64,000 nucleotides of DNA from an uncultured Fusobacteriaceae bacterium (GCA_947072665.1 CAMTIW010000001.1:1-64000), one strand, 5' to 3'. Positions 24,696 through 35,360 are shown, counted from the stretch's first letter. Notes: generated by a model from the sequence alone, not told the origin. Program-made: numbers and translations.

Positions 24696-26207
24696 TTAAC
24701 CTTCTATATTTTTCATTATTACAAATGTCAAGTCATCTACTTGTTCATGTTCTTTTTCAAATTCTATCAATCTTTCTAATAAACTTATTCTTATATTCTC
24801 AGAAGTCTCATATCTATTTTCATAAATAATATCCTTTAGTCTATCTATACCAAAAAGTTCTTTTTCCTTATTTTCTGCCTCTGTTATTCCATCTGTATAA
24901 AGTATAACAATATCACCTTGATCAAGTTTTATTTCTGATTGATTATATCTATAATCTTTTATAAATCCAATAGCTACTCCTTTTACTGTATGAAGTTCTA
25001 TCTTATCTGTTTTTGCCCTATAAACTATAATTGGATTATGACCAGCATTGGAATATGATAAAATTTTTGTCTTATAATCAAATTTACAGTGCATAATAGT
25101 AATAAACATATCTTCTGCTATATCTGGATAAATAATTTTATTTAAAGCGTTTAAATCTTGTCTTGGTGCAATTCCTCTTGTACTTAATGTCTTTAATATG
25201 GACCTAGCTATAGCCATTAAAAATGCTGCTGGCATGCCTTTTCCACTTACATCTGCCATTGTCACATAAAGATTTTCTGCCTCATGAATATAATAATCAT
25301 AATAATCTCCACCTATTTCTTTAGCTGGTTCAAAATAATTGGCAATATCTAAGCCAAAAACTGATTTAACATCTTGAGGAATTATTTGCTTTTGCATTTT
25401 AGAAGCTAACTCTAATTCACTTGAAATTCTTTCCTTTATCAATAAATCTGCATAAATCTGAGCATTATTTATTGCAATGGATATCTGAATCACTAAAGCT
25501 GATATTGTTTCTTCATCTAAATCAATTAACTTATCTTTATCTTCAATAACAAAAATAACTCCTAATTCTTTTCCTTTTACAACAAGAGGTGAAATTATAA
25601 CAGTTTCCTCTTCTTCTAATAAAAAATTTTCAGATAAACTTTTGTATATTTTCGAAAATTTTTCTCTTTTAAATTTTTTCCAATCATCTATATCATAAAA
25701 TACTTCACCTGTATAACTGATATTCCCCTTTATTCTTTTTCTTTTTAACTCTCCATTTTCCCAGAGATATAATGAAATTCTTTTAGCTCCAGTTAAAACA
25801 AAATAAGCATCTAAAATAATATCAACAGTTTTCTCCAGCTCTATTACAGATAGAACCGTTCTAGCAAGTGCATTTAAATTAGATAGATTCGCCACTCTTT
25901 TTTCCAATGCTTGATTACTATATTTAAGTTGATTTGATTTAGTCACAAGTGCATTATAAGTTATTTCCAGCTCTGATCGATATTCCCGCAACTCTCCAAT
26001 AGAACTATCTAATTCATTTTTTTGTTTTCTTAAATCTTTAAATAAGTCACGATATTTTTCTTTAATATTTTCTGGAATATTTTTATATTCTCTATTAGTT
26101 CTAAAACTTTCCATTATCTTTTCTATCATAACTCTTTGCTCTTTTTCATGTCTTTTTAATAAATAAACAAAACCAATAAAAAGAAAAAATATTATACTTA
26201 AACTCAT
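24696..26207 (-). CDS. GAF and SpoIIE/PP2C-type serine phosphatase (RsbU-like)
   Basis: A 503-residue protein: one N-terminal membrane helix (about 1-16), a long coiled coil (about 50-115; KNELDSSIGELREYRSELE), a GAF domain (about 125-255) and a SpoIIE-type PP2C phosphatase (about 280-500; EIGGDYYDYY, VTMADVSGKGMPAAFLMA, SNAGHNP, LYTDGITEAENKE, QVDDLTFVI). Such enzymes dephosphorylate anti-sigma-factor antagonists in partner-switching cascades or other Ser/Thr phosphoproteins. No anti-sigma or STAS protein is nearby, so the target is unknown. It lies between uvrC and the nucleoside transporter, probably in one transcript. Confidence 0.9.
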   Translation of the reverse strand: MSLSIIFFLFIGFVYLLKRHEKEQRVMIEKIMESFRTNREYKNIPENIKEKYRDLFKDLRKQKNELDSSIGELREYRSELEITYNALVTKSNQLKYSNQALEKRVANLSNLNALARTVLSVIELEKTVDIILDAYFVLTGAKRISLYLWENGELKRKRIKGNISYTGEVFYDIDDWKKFKREKFSKIYKSLSENFLLEEEETVIISPLVVKGKELGVIFVIEDKDKLIDLDEETISALVIQISIAINNAQIYADLLIKERISSELELASKMQKQIIPQDVKSVFGLDIANYFEPAKEIGGDYYDYYIHEAENLYVTMADVSGKGMPAAFLMAIARSILKTLSTRGIAPRQDLNALNKIIYPDIAEDMFITIMHCKFDYKTKILSYSNAGHNPIIVYRAKTDKIELHTVKGVAIGFIKDYRYNQSEIKLDQGDIVILYTDGITEAENKEKELFGIDRLKDIIYENRYETSENIRISLLERLIEFEKEHEQVDDLTFVIMKNIEG

Positions 26208-26272
26208 AATGTCTCCTATCAGTTATTTTTTTGATATTAACCATATATAGTATACTCTATTTTTCAATGTTT

Positions 26273-28048
26273 TTAAACCTTTTTTTCATGCTTTTTTATT
26301 GCTAATGCTACCTTTAAGGGAACTATTTTTTTTAGCTGTTCTAAATCAGCTTGAAATATATTTTTTATACTATCAAACTTACTGATTAAAAGCAGTTTTC
26401 TCTTTTCTCCAATACCTTTTATTACATCTAATTCGGAACTTAATACCCTTTTATTTCTCAATTTTCTATGATAAGTTACACCAAATCTATGTGCTTCATC
26501 TCTTACTCTTTGGAATATTTTTAAAGCTTCTTTGGAAAAATCAAAAATATAAGGTGTAGGTTCTCCGTACTTAAATATTAATTCTTCTTTTTTAGCCAAA
26601 CTTAATAAATCTATTAAATGTAATTTACCTAATTTTTCTAAAATTTTTCCAACTATATTTATTTGCCCCATTCCTCCATCTATTAATATCATATCAGGAA
26701 ATTCACTTTCTTCTAATTTTGAATATCTTCTTATAATTACTTCTTCCATCATTGCAAAATCATCTGGTGTATCCTTACAAGTTATTTTATATTTTCTGTA
26801 TTCACTTTTTTTTGCTACTCCTTCAATAGCAACACTCATAGAAGCAACTGCATCTTTTCCTGAGATATTAGAAATGTCAAAGCACTCTATCCTTCTAGGG
26901 TACTTTTTAAGAGTTAATTCTTTATATAGTTGTAAAAGACCCTCTTCTACAACTGATTTTTTCTTATAGTAAGATTCTATATCTTTTTCTAAATTTAAAT
27001 TTGCCATATGTAAACTCTCTTGTTTTCTACTCTTTATTTTTGGGAAAAATAGTTCTATATTTTTCTCTGAATATCTATTTAAATACCCTTCTATCAGCTC
27101 TTTATATTTTTCCAGTGAGCTATCTAACACTATATTTTTAGGTATAAAATTTTTAGAGTAATACGTTGTAATTATCATTTCATTTAAATCCTCATAAATT
27201 TTTCCCTTCAAGGATATTGTCACACTATTTTTCCCAATAATTTTACCCTCTCTATAACTTAGGACTAATATAAAAATATTTTCATCAATTTTTTTATACA
27301 CAAAAGAATCTTCGTCAATATAATTCTTTAATTCTGTTATTTGAGAAATAGTGCTATTTTTAAGTTCTTCTATTTGATTTCTTAAAATAAGTGCTTCTTC
27401 AAACTTCATTTTCTCGGAATAACTTAACATTTTATATTGAAGTTCTGTAATATACTCTTTTCCATTCCCTTTTAAAATTTTTTTTATTCCTTCTATCTTA
27501 AAACTATACTCATCTTCTATATCTTTATAAACGCAGGGTCCTATACAAAAATGCATATAGTATTTTAAACAAGGTTTTAAATATTTCTTATTCATGTCTC
27601 TATTGCAATCTCTAATATTAAATATTCTTAATAATGTTTTTTTTAAGTTCCAAGCTCCATGAGGATAAGGACCATAATAAGTTCCTTTTTTATCATCTAA
27701 ATATCTTGTGCTTCTTACAATTGTCAAAGATGGAAATTTTTCATTTCCAATTTTTATATATGGATATGTTTTTTGGTCTTTTAAAGCAATATTATATTTA
27801 GGAGAATATTGCTTTATTAAATTATTTTCCAGGACAAGTGCATCTAATTCACTGTTACAAAGTATATATTCAATATCATCAATATTTTTAACTAACTCTT
27901 TTGTTTTTGCATTTTCGTGCTCTCTATTAAAATATGACAAAACTCTATTTCTAAGATTTTTAGCTTTTCCTACATAAATTACGATTGATTTTTTTTTCAT
28001 GATATAAACACCTGGATTTTCAGGGATATCTATAATATTTATACTCAT
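26273..28048 (-). CDS. uvrC: UvrABC excinuclease subunit C
   Basis: A 591-residue nucleotide-excision nuclease. N-terminal GIY-YIG domain (IPENPGVYIMK... YVGKAKNLRNRVLSYF, 8-40), a Cys-containing region, UVR/UvrB-binding motif (about 200-235), RNase H-like 5' incision domain (ECFDISNISGKDAVASMSV, ILIDGGMGQINIV) and C-terminal helix-hairpin-helix pair (VIKGIGEKRKLLLISKFDSI). Follows rapZ by 5 bases. uvrA is about 10 kb upstream in the same orientation. Confidence 0.96.
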   Translation of the reverse strand: MSINIIDIPENPGVYIMKKKSIVIYVGKAKNLRNRVLSYFNREHENAKTKELVKNIDDIEYILCNSELDALVLENNLIKQYSPKYNIALKDQKTYPYIKIGNEKFPSLTIVRSTRYLDDKKGTYYGPYPHGAWNLKKTLLRIFNIRDCNRDMNKKYLKPCLKYYMHFCIGPCVYKDIEDEYSFKIEGIKKILKGNGKEYITELQYKMLSYSEKMKFEEALILRNQIEELKNSTISQITELKNYIDEDSFVYKKIDENIFILVLSYREGKIIGKNSVTISLKGKIYEDLNEMIITTYYSKNFIPKNIVLDSSLEKYKELIEGYLNRYSEKNIELFFPKIKSRKQESLHMANLNLEKDIESYYKKKSVVEEGLLQLYKELTLKKYPRRIECFDISNISGKDAVASMSVAIEGVAKKSEYRKYKITCKDTPDDFAMMEEVIIRRYSKLEESEFPDMILIDGGMGQINIVGKILEKLGKLHLIDLLSLAKKEELIFKYGEPTPYIFDFSKEALKIFQRVRDEAHRFGVTYHRKLRNKRVLSSELDVIKGIGEKRKLLLISKFDSIKNIFQADLEQLKKIVPLKVALAIKKHEKKV

Positions 28049-28053
28049 AATTT

Positions 28054-28953
28054 TTACCAGTGTCCTTTTTCTTGTTCTCTATTTGATGTATATACCCTTA
28101 TATTTTTTATTTTTGAAAGTTCTTCACTAAATAGCTCTACAAAAGTTACTGATCTATGCTTTCCACCACTACATCCAAAACCAACAGAAAGATGTTTTTT
28201 TCCTTCTTTAATGTAATTAGGTATTAAAAACTTTAACATATCTAATAATTTATTATAAAATTCTTGTGATATTTCACTGTCCATAACATAGTCTCTAACC
28301 TCTTTAAATTTTCCAGTTTTATCTTTTAATTCTTTTATATAATATGGATTAGGTAAAAATCTCACATCAAAAACTAAATCTAAATCTATAGGCATTCCAT
28401 ATTTAAAACCAAAAGATTGAAGATGAATATTTAACTCTTTTAATTCCTTGTTTTTTAAATAGTAGTTTTCCTTGATTTTTTCACCTAATTGTTTTGTAGA
28501 AAGATAGGATGTATCGATTATTTTTGTAGCTCTTATTCTTATTTTATACATAATATCTCTTTCTTTTTTTATACTCTCTAAAAGTGTAGAAAATTCAAGT
28601 GGATGTTTTCTTCTTGTTAAATTATATCTATTTAAAATTGCTTCATCTGAAGCTTCTAAAAATATTATTTCATTATTAGGAATTACTTTTTTTACAAAAT
28701 CTAAAAAATCTAGATACTCTGTTATTTTTTCAAATGACCTTATATCTAACCCTATAGCTATTTTATTTATTTTTTCTTTTTTTCTTTTTATATCTTTATG
28801 GTTGACACTATATTTTTCAATTATAAATTTTCCTAAAATACAGGGAAGATTATCCATAGTTAAATAGTCCATATCTTCTAAAAAATTTAAAACTGATGTT
28901 TTTCCAGCTCCACTTAATCCTGTAACAATAACTAAACTTTCTATGGCTATCAT
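28054..28953 (-). CDS. rapZ: RapZ/YvcJ nucleotide-binding protein
   Basis: A 299-residue P-loop protein with Walker A GLSGAGKTS near the N-terminus and the C-terminal family block FGFKYGMPIDLDLVFDVRF (LPNPYY) and SVGFGCSGGKHRSVTFVE. RapZ in enterobacteria is an RNase E adapter controlling glmS; in Firmicutes YvcJ affects competence, and UDP-sugar or small-RNA binding has been reported. Its role in this phylum is untested. It starts after the argS terminator and is followed closely by uvrC. Confidence 0.95.
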   Translation of the reverse strand: MIAIESLVIVTGLSGAGKTSVLNFLEDMDYLTMDNLPCILGKFIIEKYSVNHKDIKRKKEKINKIAIGLDIRSFEKITEYLDFLDFVKKVIPNNEIIFLEASDEAILNRYNLTRRKHPLEFSTLLESIKKERDIMYKIRIRATKIIDTSYLSTKQLGEKIKENYYLKNKELKELNIHLQSFGFKYGMPIDLDLVFDVRFLPNPYYIKELKDKTGKFKEVRDYVMDSEISQEFYNKLLDMLKFLIPNYIKEGKKHLSVGFGCSGGKHRSVTFVELFSEELSKIKNIRVYTSNREQEKGHW

Positions 28954-28977
28954 AAGCTTCCTCCAAATTTCAAAAAA

Positions 28978-29007
28978 TAAAAAGCTGCTTAATAGCAGCC
29001 TTTTTTT
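28978..29007 (-). terminator. Terminator behind argS
   Basis: GCTGCT / AGCAGC arms around ATTA, flanked by A and T runs, overlapping the argS stop region. Confidence 0.85.
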
Positions 29008-30730
29008 ACATTCTTTCTAAAGTTTTTATTCCTAAAAGTGATAACCCTATTTTTATTGTTTCTGAAGTTAAGCTTGCTAGTAAAAGTCTTGAATGTAGAA
29101 TATTATCTTCTTGATTTAAAATAGGACAACTATTATAAAAACTATTGAATTTTTTCGAAAGTTCAAAAAGATAGTCTGCTATTAAATTTGGCTTGCATGT
29201 TTCAGCAGCTTTTAATACTAAGTTATTAAATAGTAGTAACTGATGAGCAAGAGTTCTTTCTTCTGAATTTCTAAAAATAATAGGGTGGTTCAAATCTATT
29301 TCCTTCCCTTTTTCTTCTGCTTTTCTTATAATTGATTTTATTCTAGCATAAGCATATTGTAGATATGGAGCTGTATTTCCTTCAAAACTTAATACTTTAT
29401 CCCATTCAAAAACAATTGCACTCTGTCTATTTTGTGAAAGATCAGCATATTTAATTGAACCTATTCCTACTATTTCTGCTATCATATTTTTTTCTTCTTC
29501 AGATAAAGTGGGATTTTTTTCATTTACAACTGCATAAGCTCTAGTCTTTCCTTCATCTAAAAGTTGTTCTAATCTTATTACATTTCCTTTTCTAGTTGAG
29601 AATACTCCATCAGCAAACCTCATGATTCCAAACCAAATATGTTGTTTTTCCACTTCCCAACCTAGTTTTTCTGTTATTTTAAAAAACTGTTTAAAGTGAT
29701 CTTGTTGTCTCTCATCTGTTAAATATATTAATTTATTTACATCATAAGTCCCAAGTCTATATTTTATTGTAGCTATGTCTGAAGTTGCATATAAAAATGC
29801 TCCATCACTTTTTTGTACCAAACATGGATTAAGTTTTTTCTCTTCTGAAAACATTACTACTTTTGCTCCATCACTTTCAACAGCTATTTTTCTTTCCAAT
29901 AATTCAGTTATAACCCCTGGCATTATATCATTATAGAAAGATTCTCCATTATAAGTATCAAACTTTATATCCATTCTATCGTACATTTTATTATATTCAT
30001 TTAATGAAACATCAATAAACTCTTTCCATAATCTATTATTTTCAATATCACCATCTTGAAGCTTCTTTAATTCTATTCTAGCTTGTTCTTCTAGCTCAGG
30101 TTCTTGTTCTGTTCTGTTAGAAAACTCCACATAAACTCTTTCTAATTCTTCTATTGGATTTAATTTATAAGCATCTTTATTCAACCAATTTCTATACCCT
30201 ATTATAAGTTTTCCAAACTGTGTTCCCCAATCTCCAATATGATTATCTGCCACTGTTTTATAACCTAAATAGTTATAAATTCTTTTTACTGAATCTCCTA
30301 TAATTGTTGATCTCAAATGTCCTATATGCATTCTTTTAGCTATATTTGGTGAAGAATAGTCTATTATCACTTCTCCTTTTCTATTAAGAAATGAAAAATC
30401 TGCTCCTTCTATTATAATTTTTTTTACATATTCACCTAAAAATTTATCTTTTAAAAATATATTAATAAAACCAGGTCCAGCTATTTCTAACTTTTCTATA
30501 ATATCATTTTCCACTAAATTCTTAACTACTTCTTCAGCTATAGCTCTTGGTGATTTTCCTAATATTTTAGTATTCATCATGGCAAAATTTGTTTGAAAAT
30601 CTCCAAATTTTTCATTTGTTGCAACTGTTATTTCCACTGGTTTTAACACCGATTCTGGATAGGTATTTCTCATTGTTATTTCAAATATCTCAGCAATTTT
30701 TTTATCTATTAATTTAACCAAATCATTCAC
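29006..30730 (-). CDS. argS: Arginyl-tRNA synthetase
   Basis: A 574-residue class I synthetase. N-terminal Add-1 domain (ITVATNEKFGDFQTNFAM), HIGH signature in SSPNIAKRMHIGHLRST, no canonical KMSKS but the usual ArgRS substitute around FSTRKGN, and the C-terminal DALR anticodon domain ending SLLGIKTLERM. The start is GTG (30728-30730) with GAGG just upstream. It lies about 50 bases after the terminator of the structured RNA at 30780-31011 and before its own terminator. Confidence 0.96.
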   Translation of the reverse strand: MNDLVKLIDKKIAEIFEITMRNTYPESVLKPVEITVATNEKFGDFQTNFAMMNTKILGKSPRAIAEEVVKNLVENDIIEKLEIAGPGFINIFLKDKFLGEYVKKIIIEGADFSFLNRKGEVIIDYSSPNIAKRMHIGHLRSTIIGDSVKRIYNYLGYKTVADNHIGDWGTQFGKLIIGYRNWLNKDAYKLNPIEELERVYVEFSNRTEQEPELEEQARIELKKLQDGDIENNRLWKEFIDVSLNEYNKMYDRMDIKFDTYNGESFYNDIMPGVITELLERKIAVESDGAKVVMFSEEKKLNPCLVQKSDGAFLYATSDIATIKYRLGTYDVNKLIYLTDERQQDHFKQFFKITEKLGWEVEKQHIWFGIMRFADGVFSTRKGNVIRLEQLLDEGKTRAYAVVNEKNPTLSEEEKNMIAEIVGIGSIKYADLSQNRQSAIVFEWDKVLSFEGNTAPYLQYAYARIKSIIRKAEEKGKEIDLNHPIIFRNSEERTLAHQLLLFNNLVLKAAETCKPNLIADYLFELSKKFNSFYNSCPILNQEDNILHSRLLLASLTSETIKIGLSLLGIKTLERM

Positions 30731-30778
30731 CTCTTATATAAATTTAGAATATATTCCATAAGTCAAAATCTTAAAATA

Positions 30779-30803
30779 AAAAAAAATGGGCATAGAGCCC
30801 AAT
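30779..30803 (-). terminator. Intrinsic terminator of the structured ncRNA
   Basis: TGGGC / GCCCA arms with a five-base loop followed on the minus strand by eight or more T residues. Confidence 0.7.
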
Positions 30804-31011
30804 AAAGAATAAATCCAACTTACCGCCTTCAGTATAGTTTTAGTCGCCAGTACTATACGGTGGTAACCAGTTACTATCTATATACAGGGTCCGTAAACCA
30901 AAGGGGTTTCGTGACAGAACTGGGATATAAATAACAGCGCCAGTTCCAGTGACGACATTAGGCCCAAAACCTCGTGAAAATAGCGTATAAGCCAGATTTT
31001 TCTTATTCTTT
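30780..31011 (-). ncRNA. Structured non-coding RNA, possible 6S RNA
   Basis: About 230 bases with their own -35/-10 and a terminator. The ends pair (AAAGAATAA with TTATTCTTT, continuing through AAATC/GGATTT, CTTA/TAAG and CGC/GCG), giving a long closing stem. Inside are a GAACTGG/CCAGTTC stem and, on the 3' side, a GTATAGT/ACTATAC hairpin within TTACC/GGTAA. It is clearly richer in G+C than the flanks and has no reading frame. A long closing stem, internal bubble, 200-nt length and position next to aspS (as for 6S RNA in Bacillus) suggest 6S RNA; an argS leader is the alternative. No T-box, SRP or RNase P motif was found. Confidence 0.6.
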
Positions 31012-31017
31012 AATGGA

Positions 31018-31046
31018 TTATAGCATTAAAAAAAAATTTTTTCAAC
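31018..31046 (-). promoter_or_regulatory. Predicted promoter of the structured ncRNA
   Basis: Minus strand: -35 TTGAAA (31041-31046), 17-base spacer, -10 TATAAT (31018-31023). Confidence 0.75.
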
Positions 31047-31077
31047 CCTATTTTTATTTTTTTTATTTTTTTGTTTT

Positions 31078-32865
31078 TTATATTTTATTTTTATCTTCAT
31101 CTAATGTAACTTTTAGAGAAAGTTCCATCAATTGTTTTGTATCTACTTTTCCAGGTGCTTCTGTCATTAAACATTGACCTTTATTTGTTTTTGGGAATGG
31201 GATTACATCTCTTATAGAAGTTTCTTTTAGCATTACCATAAGCCATCTATCAATTCCAAATGCTAGTCCTCCATGTGGTGGAGCACCGTATTTAAATGCA
31301 TCTATAAAGAATCCAAATTTTTCCCTAGCTTCCTCTTCTGAAAGTCCTAATTTTTCAAAAACTCTAGCTTGAACTTCAGGATTGAATATTCTAATAGAAC
31401 CTCCTCCTATTTCAGAACCATTTAAAACCATATCATAAGAATTAGTTCTAATATCTTCCATTTCTCCAGACATAAACATATCCATGTCCTCTGTTTTTAT
31501 AGATGTGAAAGGGTGGTGTTGTGCTTGATATCTTCCTTCTTCTTCAGAATATTCAAACATTGGAAAATCTACTATCCATAAGAATTTAAATTCATCATTA
31601 TTTATAAGATTTAATTCTTTTCCTATTCTTAATCTCAAAGCTCCTAAAGCTCCAAATACAACTTTTTTTACATCTGCTATAATAAGTATTATATCTCCTA
31701 CTACTGCACCACTTCTTTTAATAATAGCATTCATCTCTTCTTCTGTAAAAAACTTTGCCAAAGGAGAATTTACTCCCTCTTCAGTTATTTTTATATAAGC
31801 CATTCCTTTTGCATTAAAATAAGTTTTAGCGTAATCTTCATATTCTCCAATTATTTTTCTACTAAATTTTTCTGCTGCACCTGGTGCAACAATACATTTA
31901 ACTACCCCACCATTTGCTACACAATTTTTAAATGCTGTAAAACCTGCATCTTTAACTATATCTGTTAAATCTTTTAACTCAACATTAAATCTTACATCTG
32001 GTTTGTCCGAACCATATCTTTCCATTGCTTCAAAATATGGCATTCTTTCAAAAGAATAATTAACTTCTTCACCTGTTACATTTTTAAATACTCTTTTAGC
32101 TAATCCTTCTATTGTATCCATTATATCCTCTTGAGTTACAAAAGACATCTCTATATCCAATTGAGTGAACTCTGGTTGTCTATCTGCTCTTAAATCCTCA
32201 TCTCTAAAACACTTAGCTATTTGAAAATATTTCTCTATTCCTCCTATCATAAGTAGTTGCTTAAATAGTTGTGGTGACTGAGGTAGTGCATAAAATTCAC
32301 CCTGTGAAATTCTACTTGGAACTAAAAAATCTCTTGCTCCTTCTGGTGTAGATTTTGTTAGAATCGGAGTATCTATATCTAAAAATCCTTGTTCGTCCAT
32401 ATAGTTTCTTATTGCCATAATCATTTTATGTCTCATTTTAAGATTATTTAACATCTGAGGTCTTCTCATATCTAAATATCTGTATTTTAATCTCATAGCT
32501 TCACTTACATTCTCAGTTCCCGAAACTTGAAAAGGTAAAACATCACATGTATTTAAAACTTCTAACTCTGTTGCAAATATTTCTATTTCACCTGTTGGAA
32601 TATTCATATTTTTACTATATCTCTCTTTTACAATTCCTGAAATTTTAATAACAGATTCATTTTTTAACTTTTGTGCTAATTCTACAATCTCTTTATCTGC
32701 TACATCTATATCAAAAATTATTTGAGTTCGTCCTTCTCTATCCCTTAAATCTATAAAAGTTAATCCACCTAAATCTCTTTTTGTATCTATCCAACCTGAT
32801 AAAGTAACTTTTTCTCCTATGTTACTAATCCTTAATTCTCCTAAATTATGTGTCTTATAAATCAT
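31078..32865 (-). CDS. aspS: Aspartyl-tRNA synthetase
   Basis: A 595-residue class II synthetase of the long bacterial type: N-terminal OB-fold ([26 protein letters not shown]), motif 2 ([18 protein letters not shown]), the bacterial GAD insertion (about 290-410) and motif 3 near the C-terminus ([14 protein letters not shown]). Its start overlaps the end of hisS by four bases, so hisS and aspS are co-translated. Discriminating versus non-discriminating specificity (tRNA-Asn) cannot be decided from sequence alone. Confidence 0.96.
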   Translation of the reverse strand: MIYKTHNLGELRISNIGEKVTLSGWIDTKRDLGGLTFIDLRDREGRTQIIFDIDVADKEIVELAQKLKNESVIKISGIVKERYSKNMNIPTGEIEIFATELEVLNTCDVLPFQVSGTENVSEAMRLKYRYLDMRRPQMLNNLKMRHKMIMAIRNYMDEQGFLDIDTPILTKSTPEGARDFLVPSRISQGEFYALPQSPQLFKQLLMIGGIEKYFQIAKCFRDEDLRADRQPEFTQLDIEMSFVTQEDIMDTIEGLAKRVFKNVTGEEVNYSFERMPYFEAMERYGSDKPDVRFNVELKDLTDIVKDAGFTAFKNCVANGGVVKCIVAPGAAEKFSRKIIGEYEDYAKTYFNAKGMAYIKITEEGVNSPLAKFFTEEEMNAIIKRSGAVVGDIILIIADVKKVVFGALGALRLRIGKELNLINNDEFKFLWIVDFPMFEYSEEEGRYQAQHHPFTSIKTEDMDMFMSGEMEDIRTNSYDMVLNGSEIGGGSIRIFNPEVQARVFEKLGLSEEEAREKFGFFIDAFKYGAPPHGGLAFGIDRWLMVMLKETSIRDVIPFPKTNKGQCLMTEAPGKVDTKQLMELSLKVTLDEDKNKI

Positions 32866-34100
32866 ACCAATCTCTCCTTTATCTCTTCTAATGTAAGTTC
32901 AAACTGCTCCCTATTTCTAAAATCCTTTAAAATATATTTATTATTAGCTATCTCATTTTCTCCTATTAAGATAGTATAATCAACACCTAATTTATCAGCT
33001 TTTTTCATATGTGCTTTCATACTTTTCTCTGAGTATTCCACTGCTGTTTTTACTCCAGCAACTCTCAAATCATTAGCTACTTTCATACCAACTTCCATGG
33101 CTTCTTTTCCTATCCAAGCTACATATACCTTGGGTAAATTTAATGGGAAATCATCTAACAACATCATAATTCTCTCAACTCCTGCAGCATAACCAAAAGC
33201 TGGAATATCTTTATCTCCTAATTGTTTTAACAAATTATCATATCTTCCCCCACCTAAAACAGTTCCTTGGGCTCCTAATTTATTAGTTATAATTTCGTAA
33301 ACAGTACCTGAGTAGTAGTCTAATCCCCTTACAAGTCTGGAATCTTCTCTATAATTCACACCAAATATTTTTAAATATTTTTTTAACTCTTCATAATGTC
33401 TTCTTTCTTCTACATTTAAAGAATCAATTATACTAGGAGCTTCTTTTGTAAGAGATTTACATTTTTCAACTTTACAATCTAATACTCTTAGCGGATTATT
33501 TTCTTTTCTATTTTTACAATCTTCACATAATTCTTCTTCCAAGGGTTGTAAAAACTTTAAAAGTTCATCTCTATATCTAGAACGAGATTCATTTCCTCCA
33601 ACAGAGTTAATTACAAGTTCTAAATCTGTTATTTTTATTTTTTCTAGGAACTTATAACTCATGGCTATAACTTCAGCATCTAGTATAGGAGAGCTCTCTC
33701 CCAATACTTCTACACCTATTTGATTAAACTCTCTCTGTCTTCCAGCTTGAGGTCTCTCATATCTAAACATAGAACCAATATAATAAAATCTACTGACATC
33801 TTCTTGACCATAAATTTTATTTTCTAAATATGCTCTTACTACAGCTGCAGTTCCTTCTGGTCTCAATGTTATACTTCTATTTCCTTTATCCATAAAAGTA
33901 TACATTTCTTTATCTACAACATCTGTTCCTTCCCCAATACCTCTTTTGAATAATGCTGTTTCTTCAAATATTGGAGTTTTTATCATTCCATAACCATAAT
34001 TATCAAAAAATTTAGCTGCATTTTCTGTAATATAATTATATTTTATACTTGTCATTCCATAAATATCTTTAGTTCCTCTAACTCCTTTTATAAGTTCCAT
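32862..34100 (-). CDS. hisS: Histidyl-tRNA synthetase
   Basis: A 412-residue class II synthetase: motif 1 region [28 protein letters not shown], motif 2 [12 protein letters not shown] and [19 protein letters not shown] (given in pieces), histidine motif [14 protein letters not shown], and the C-terminal anticodon-binding domain ([10 protein letters not shown] onward). Sits between rarA (5 bases upstream) and aspS (overlap), the usual hisS-aspS pairing seen in many bacteria. Confidence 0.96.
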   Translation of the reverse strand: MELIKGVRGTKDIYGMTSIKYNYITENAAKFFDNYGYGMIKTPIFEETALFKRGIGEGTDVVDKEMYTFMDKGNRSITLRPEGTAAVVRAYLENKIYGQEDVSRFYYIGSMFRYERPQAGRQREFNQIGVEVLGESSPILDAEVIAMSYKFLEKIKITDLELVINSVGGNESRSRYRDELLKFLQPLEEELCEDCKNRKENNPLRVLDCKVEKCKSLTKEAPSIIDSLNVEERRHYEELKKYLKIFGVNYREDSRLVRGLDYYSGTVYEIITNKLGAQGTVLGGGRYDNLLKQLGDKDIPAFGYAAGVERIMMLLDDFPLNLPKVYVAWIGKEAMEVGMKVANDLRVAGVKTAVEYSEKSMKAHMKKADKLGVDYTILIGENEIANNKYILKDFRNREQFELTLEEIKERLV

Positions 34101-34105
34101 CTCTC

Positions 34106-35347
34106 TTACCTCTCTTTATTTATTTTCCAAAGCTTTTCTTGTTTTTCTTTTATTAATTTTTCATTTCTATTATCTCCAGGTATATAATAATAACCAAATT
34201 TTTCAGAATATTTTTGTATAACAAAATTATTTGAATAATCATGAGGATATTTATATCCATATGCAGTTGAATCTATATGTTTTGGTACTTTTTCAATCAC
34301 ACCATTTTTCAAATCTTCCAATACTTTATTGATAGCATTATAACATGAAGCACTTTTAGTAGATATAGCTAAATATATTACCACCTGTGATAAAATTATC
34401 CTAATTTCAGGCATTCCTATTTTTTCACTGGCTGTAAGAGCTGAAGTAGCTATTAGTAAAGCTTCTGGATTTGCCATTCCAATATCTTCACTGGCTAAAA
34501 TGGTCAATCTTCTAGCTATGTATCTAGGGTCTTCTCCACCATTTAAAAGTTGTCCCATCCAGTAAACCGAACTATCAGGATCACTTCCTCTTATACTTTT
34601 TATCATGGCTGAAATTATATTATACTTATCTTCTTCTTTATGAAAATTATTTTTCCTTTCAGAAAAAATTTCTAAAAGCTCTTCTTTATCCAATTCTTTT
34701 CCTATATTTCCATATAACTCTAAATAGTTTATGGCTATTCTACTATCACCTTTAGATATTGAAACTATTATTTCTATTAAATCCTCTGGTATATTATCTA
34801 ATTTTAAATATATTATACCTCTTTTTAATATTTCTTCTATATTTTTATTGGTTAAGGGTTTAAATTCAAAAACTAAGACCCTTGAAAGGAGAGCATTATT
34901 CAAATTATAATACGGATTTTCTGTAGTAGCCCCAATTAATATTATAGTTCCAGATTCTGTACTAGAAAGGAGTGAGTCTTGTTGTAATTTATTAAATCTA
35001 TGAATTTCATCTAAAAATAATATTGTTTTCTTTCCATAATATTCTAAATTTTTTTTAGCCTTCTCTATTACTAACTTTAAATCACTAACTCCTGCTGTTG
35101 TTGCATTTAAAGTTTCAAAATTATATGATAATTCTTTAGATATAATCTCTCCTAAAGAAGTTTTTCCAACTCCAGGCGGTCCGTAAAATATGGTGTTAGT
35201 TAATTTTTTATTTTCTATAAGTTTTCTCAATATTTTTCCAGCACCTAAAATTTTCTCTTGTCCTACAAATTCATCTAGAGAGGTAGGTCTCAATTTCAAA
35301 GCTAGTGGCTGAGAATTTTCATAATTATCACTAAATATACTTTTCAT
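34106..35347 (-). CDS. rarA: Replication-associated recombination protein RarA/MgsA (AAA+ ATPase)
   Basis: About 413 residues. AAA+ clamp-loader-like protein: LALKLRPTSLDEFVGQEKIL, Walker A GPPGVGKTS, Walker B LFLDEIHRFNKLQQD, sensor ATTENPYYNLNNALLSR, and the C-terminal tetramerisation part (SDPDSSVYWMGQLLNGGEDPRYIARRL). It acts at stalled replication forks. The frame extends to 35389 but that part overlaps the secG terminator; ATG 35347 has GAGGGGAG upstream. First gene of rarA-hisS-aspS. Confidence 0.94.
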   Translation of the reverse strand: MKSIFSDNYENSQPLALKLRPTSLDEFVGQEKILGAGKILRKLIENKKLTNTIFYGPPGVGKTSLGEIISKELSYNFETLNATTAGVSDLKLVIEKAKKNLEYYGKKTILFLDEIHRFNKLQQDSLLSSTESGTIILIGATTENPYYNLNNALLSRVLVFEFKPLTNKNIEEILKRGIIYLKLDNIPEDLIEIIVSISKGDSRIAINYLELYGNIGKELDKEELLEIFSERKNNFHKEEDKYNIISAMIKSIRGSDPDSSVYWMGQLLNGGEDPRYIARRLTILASEDIGMANPEALLIATSALTASEKIGMPEIRIILSQVVIYLAISTKSASCYNAINKVLEDLKNGVIEKVPKHIDSTAYGYKYPHDYSNNFVIQKYSEKFGYYYIPGDNRNEKLIKEKQEKLWKINKER

Positions 35348-35360
35348 TTCTCCCCTCTCT

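Noticed and set aside
30780-31077. T-box leader for argS
   Set aside because: No AGGGTGGTACCGCG-type antiterminator precedes the terminator and no specifier-loop signature was found; the element has its own promoter and reads better as a free RNA.
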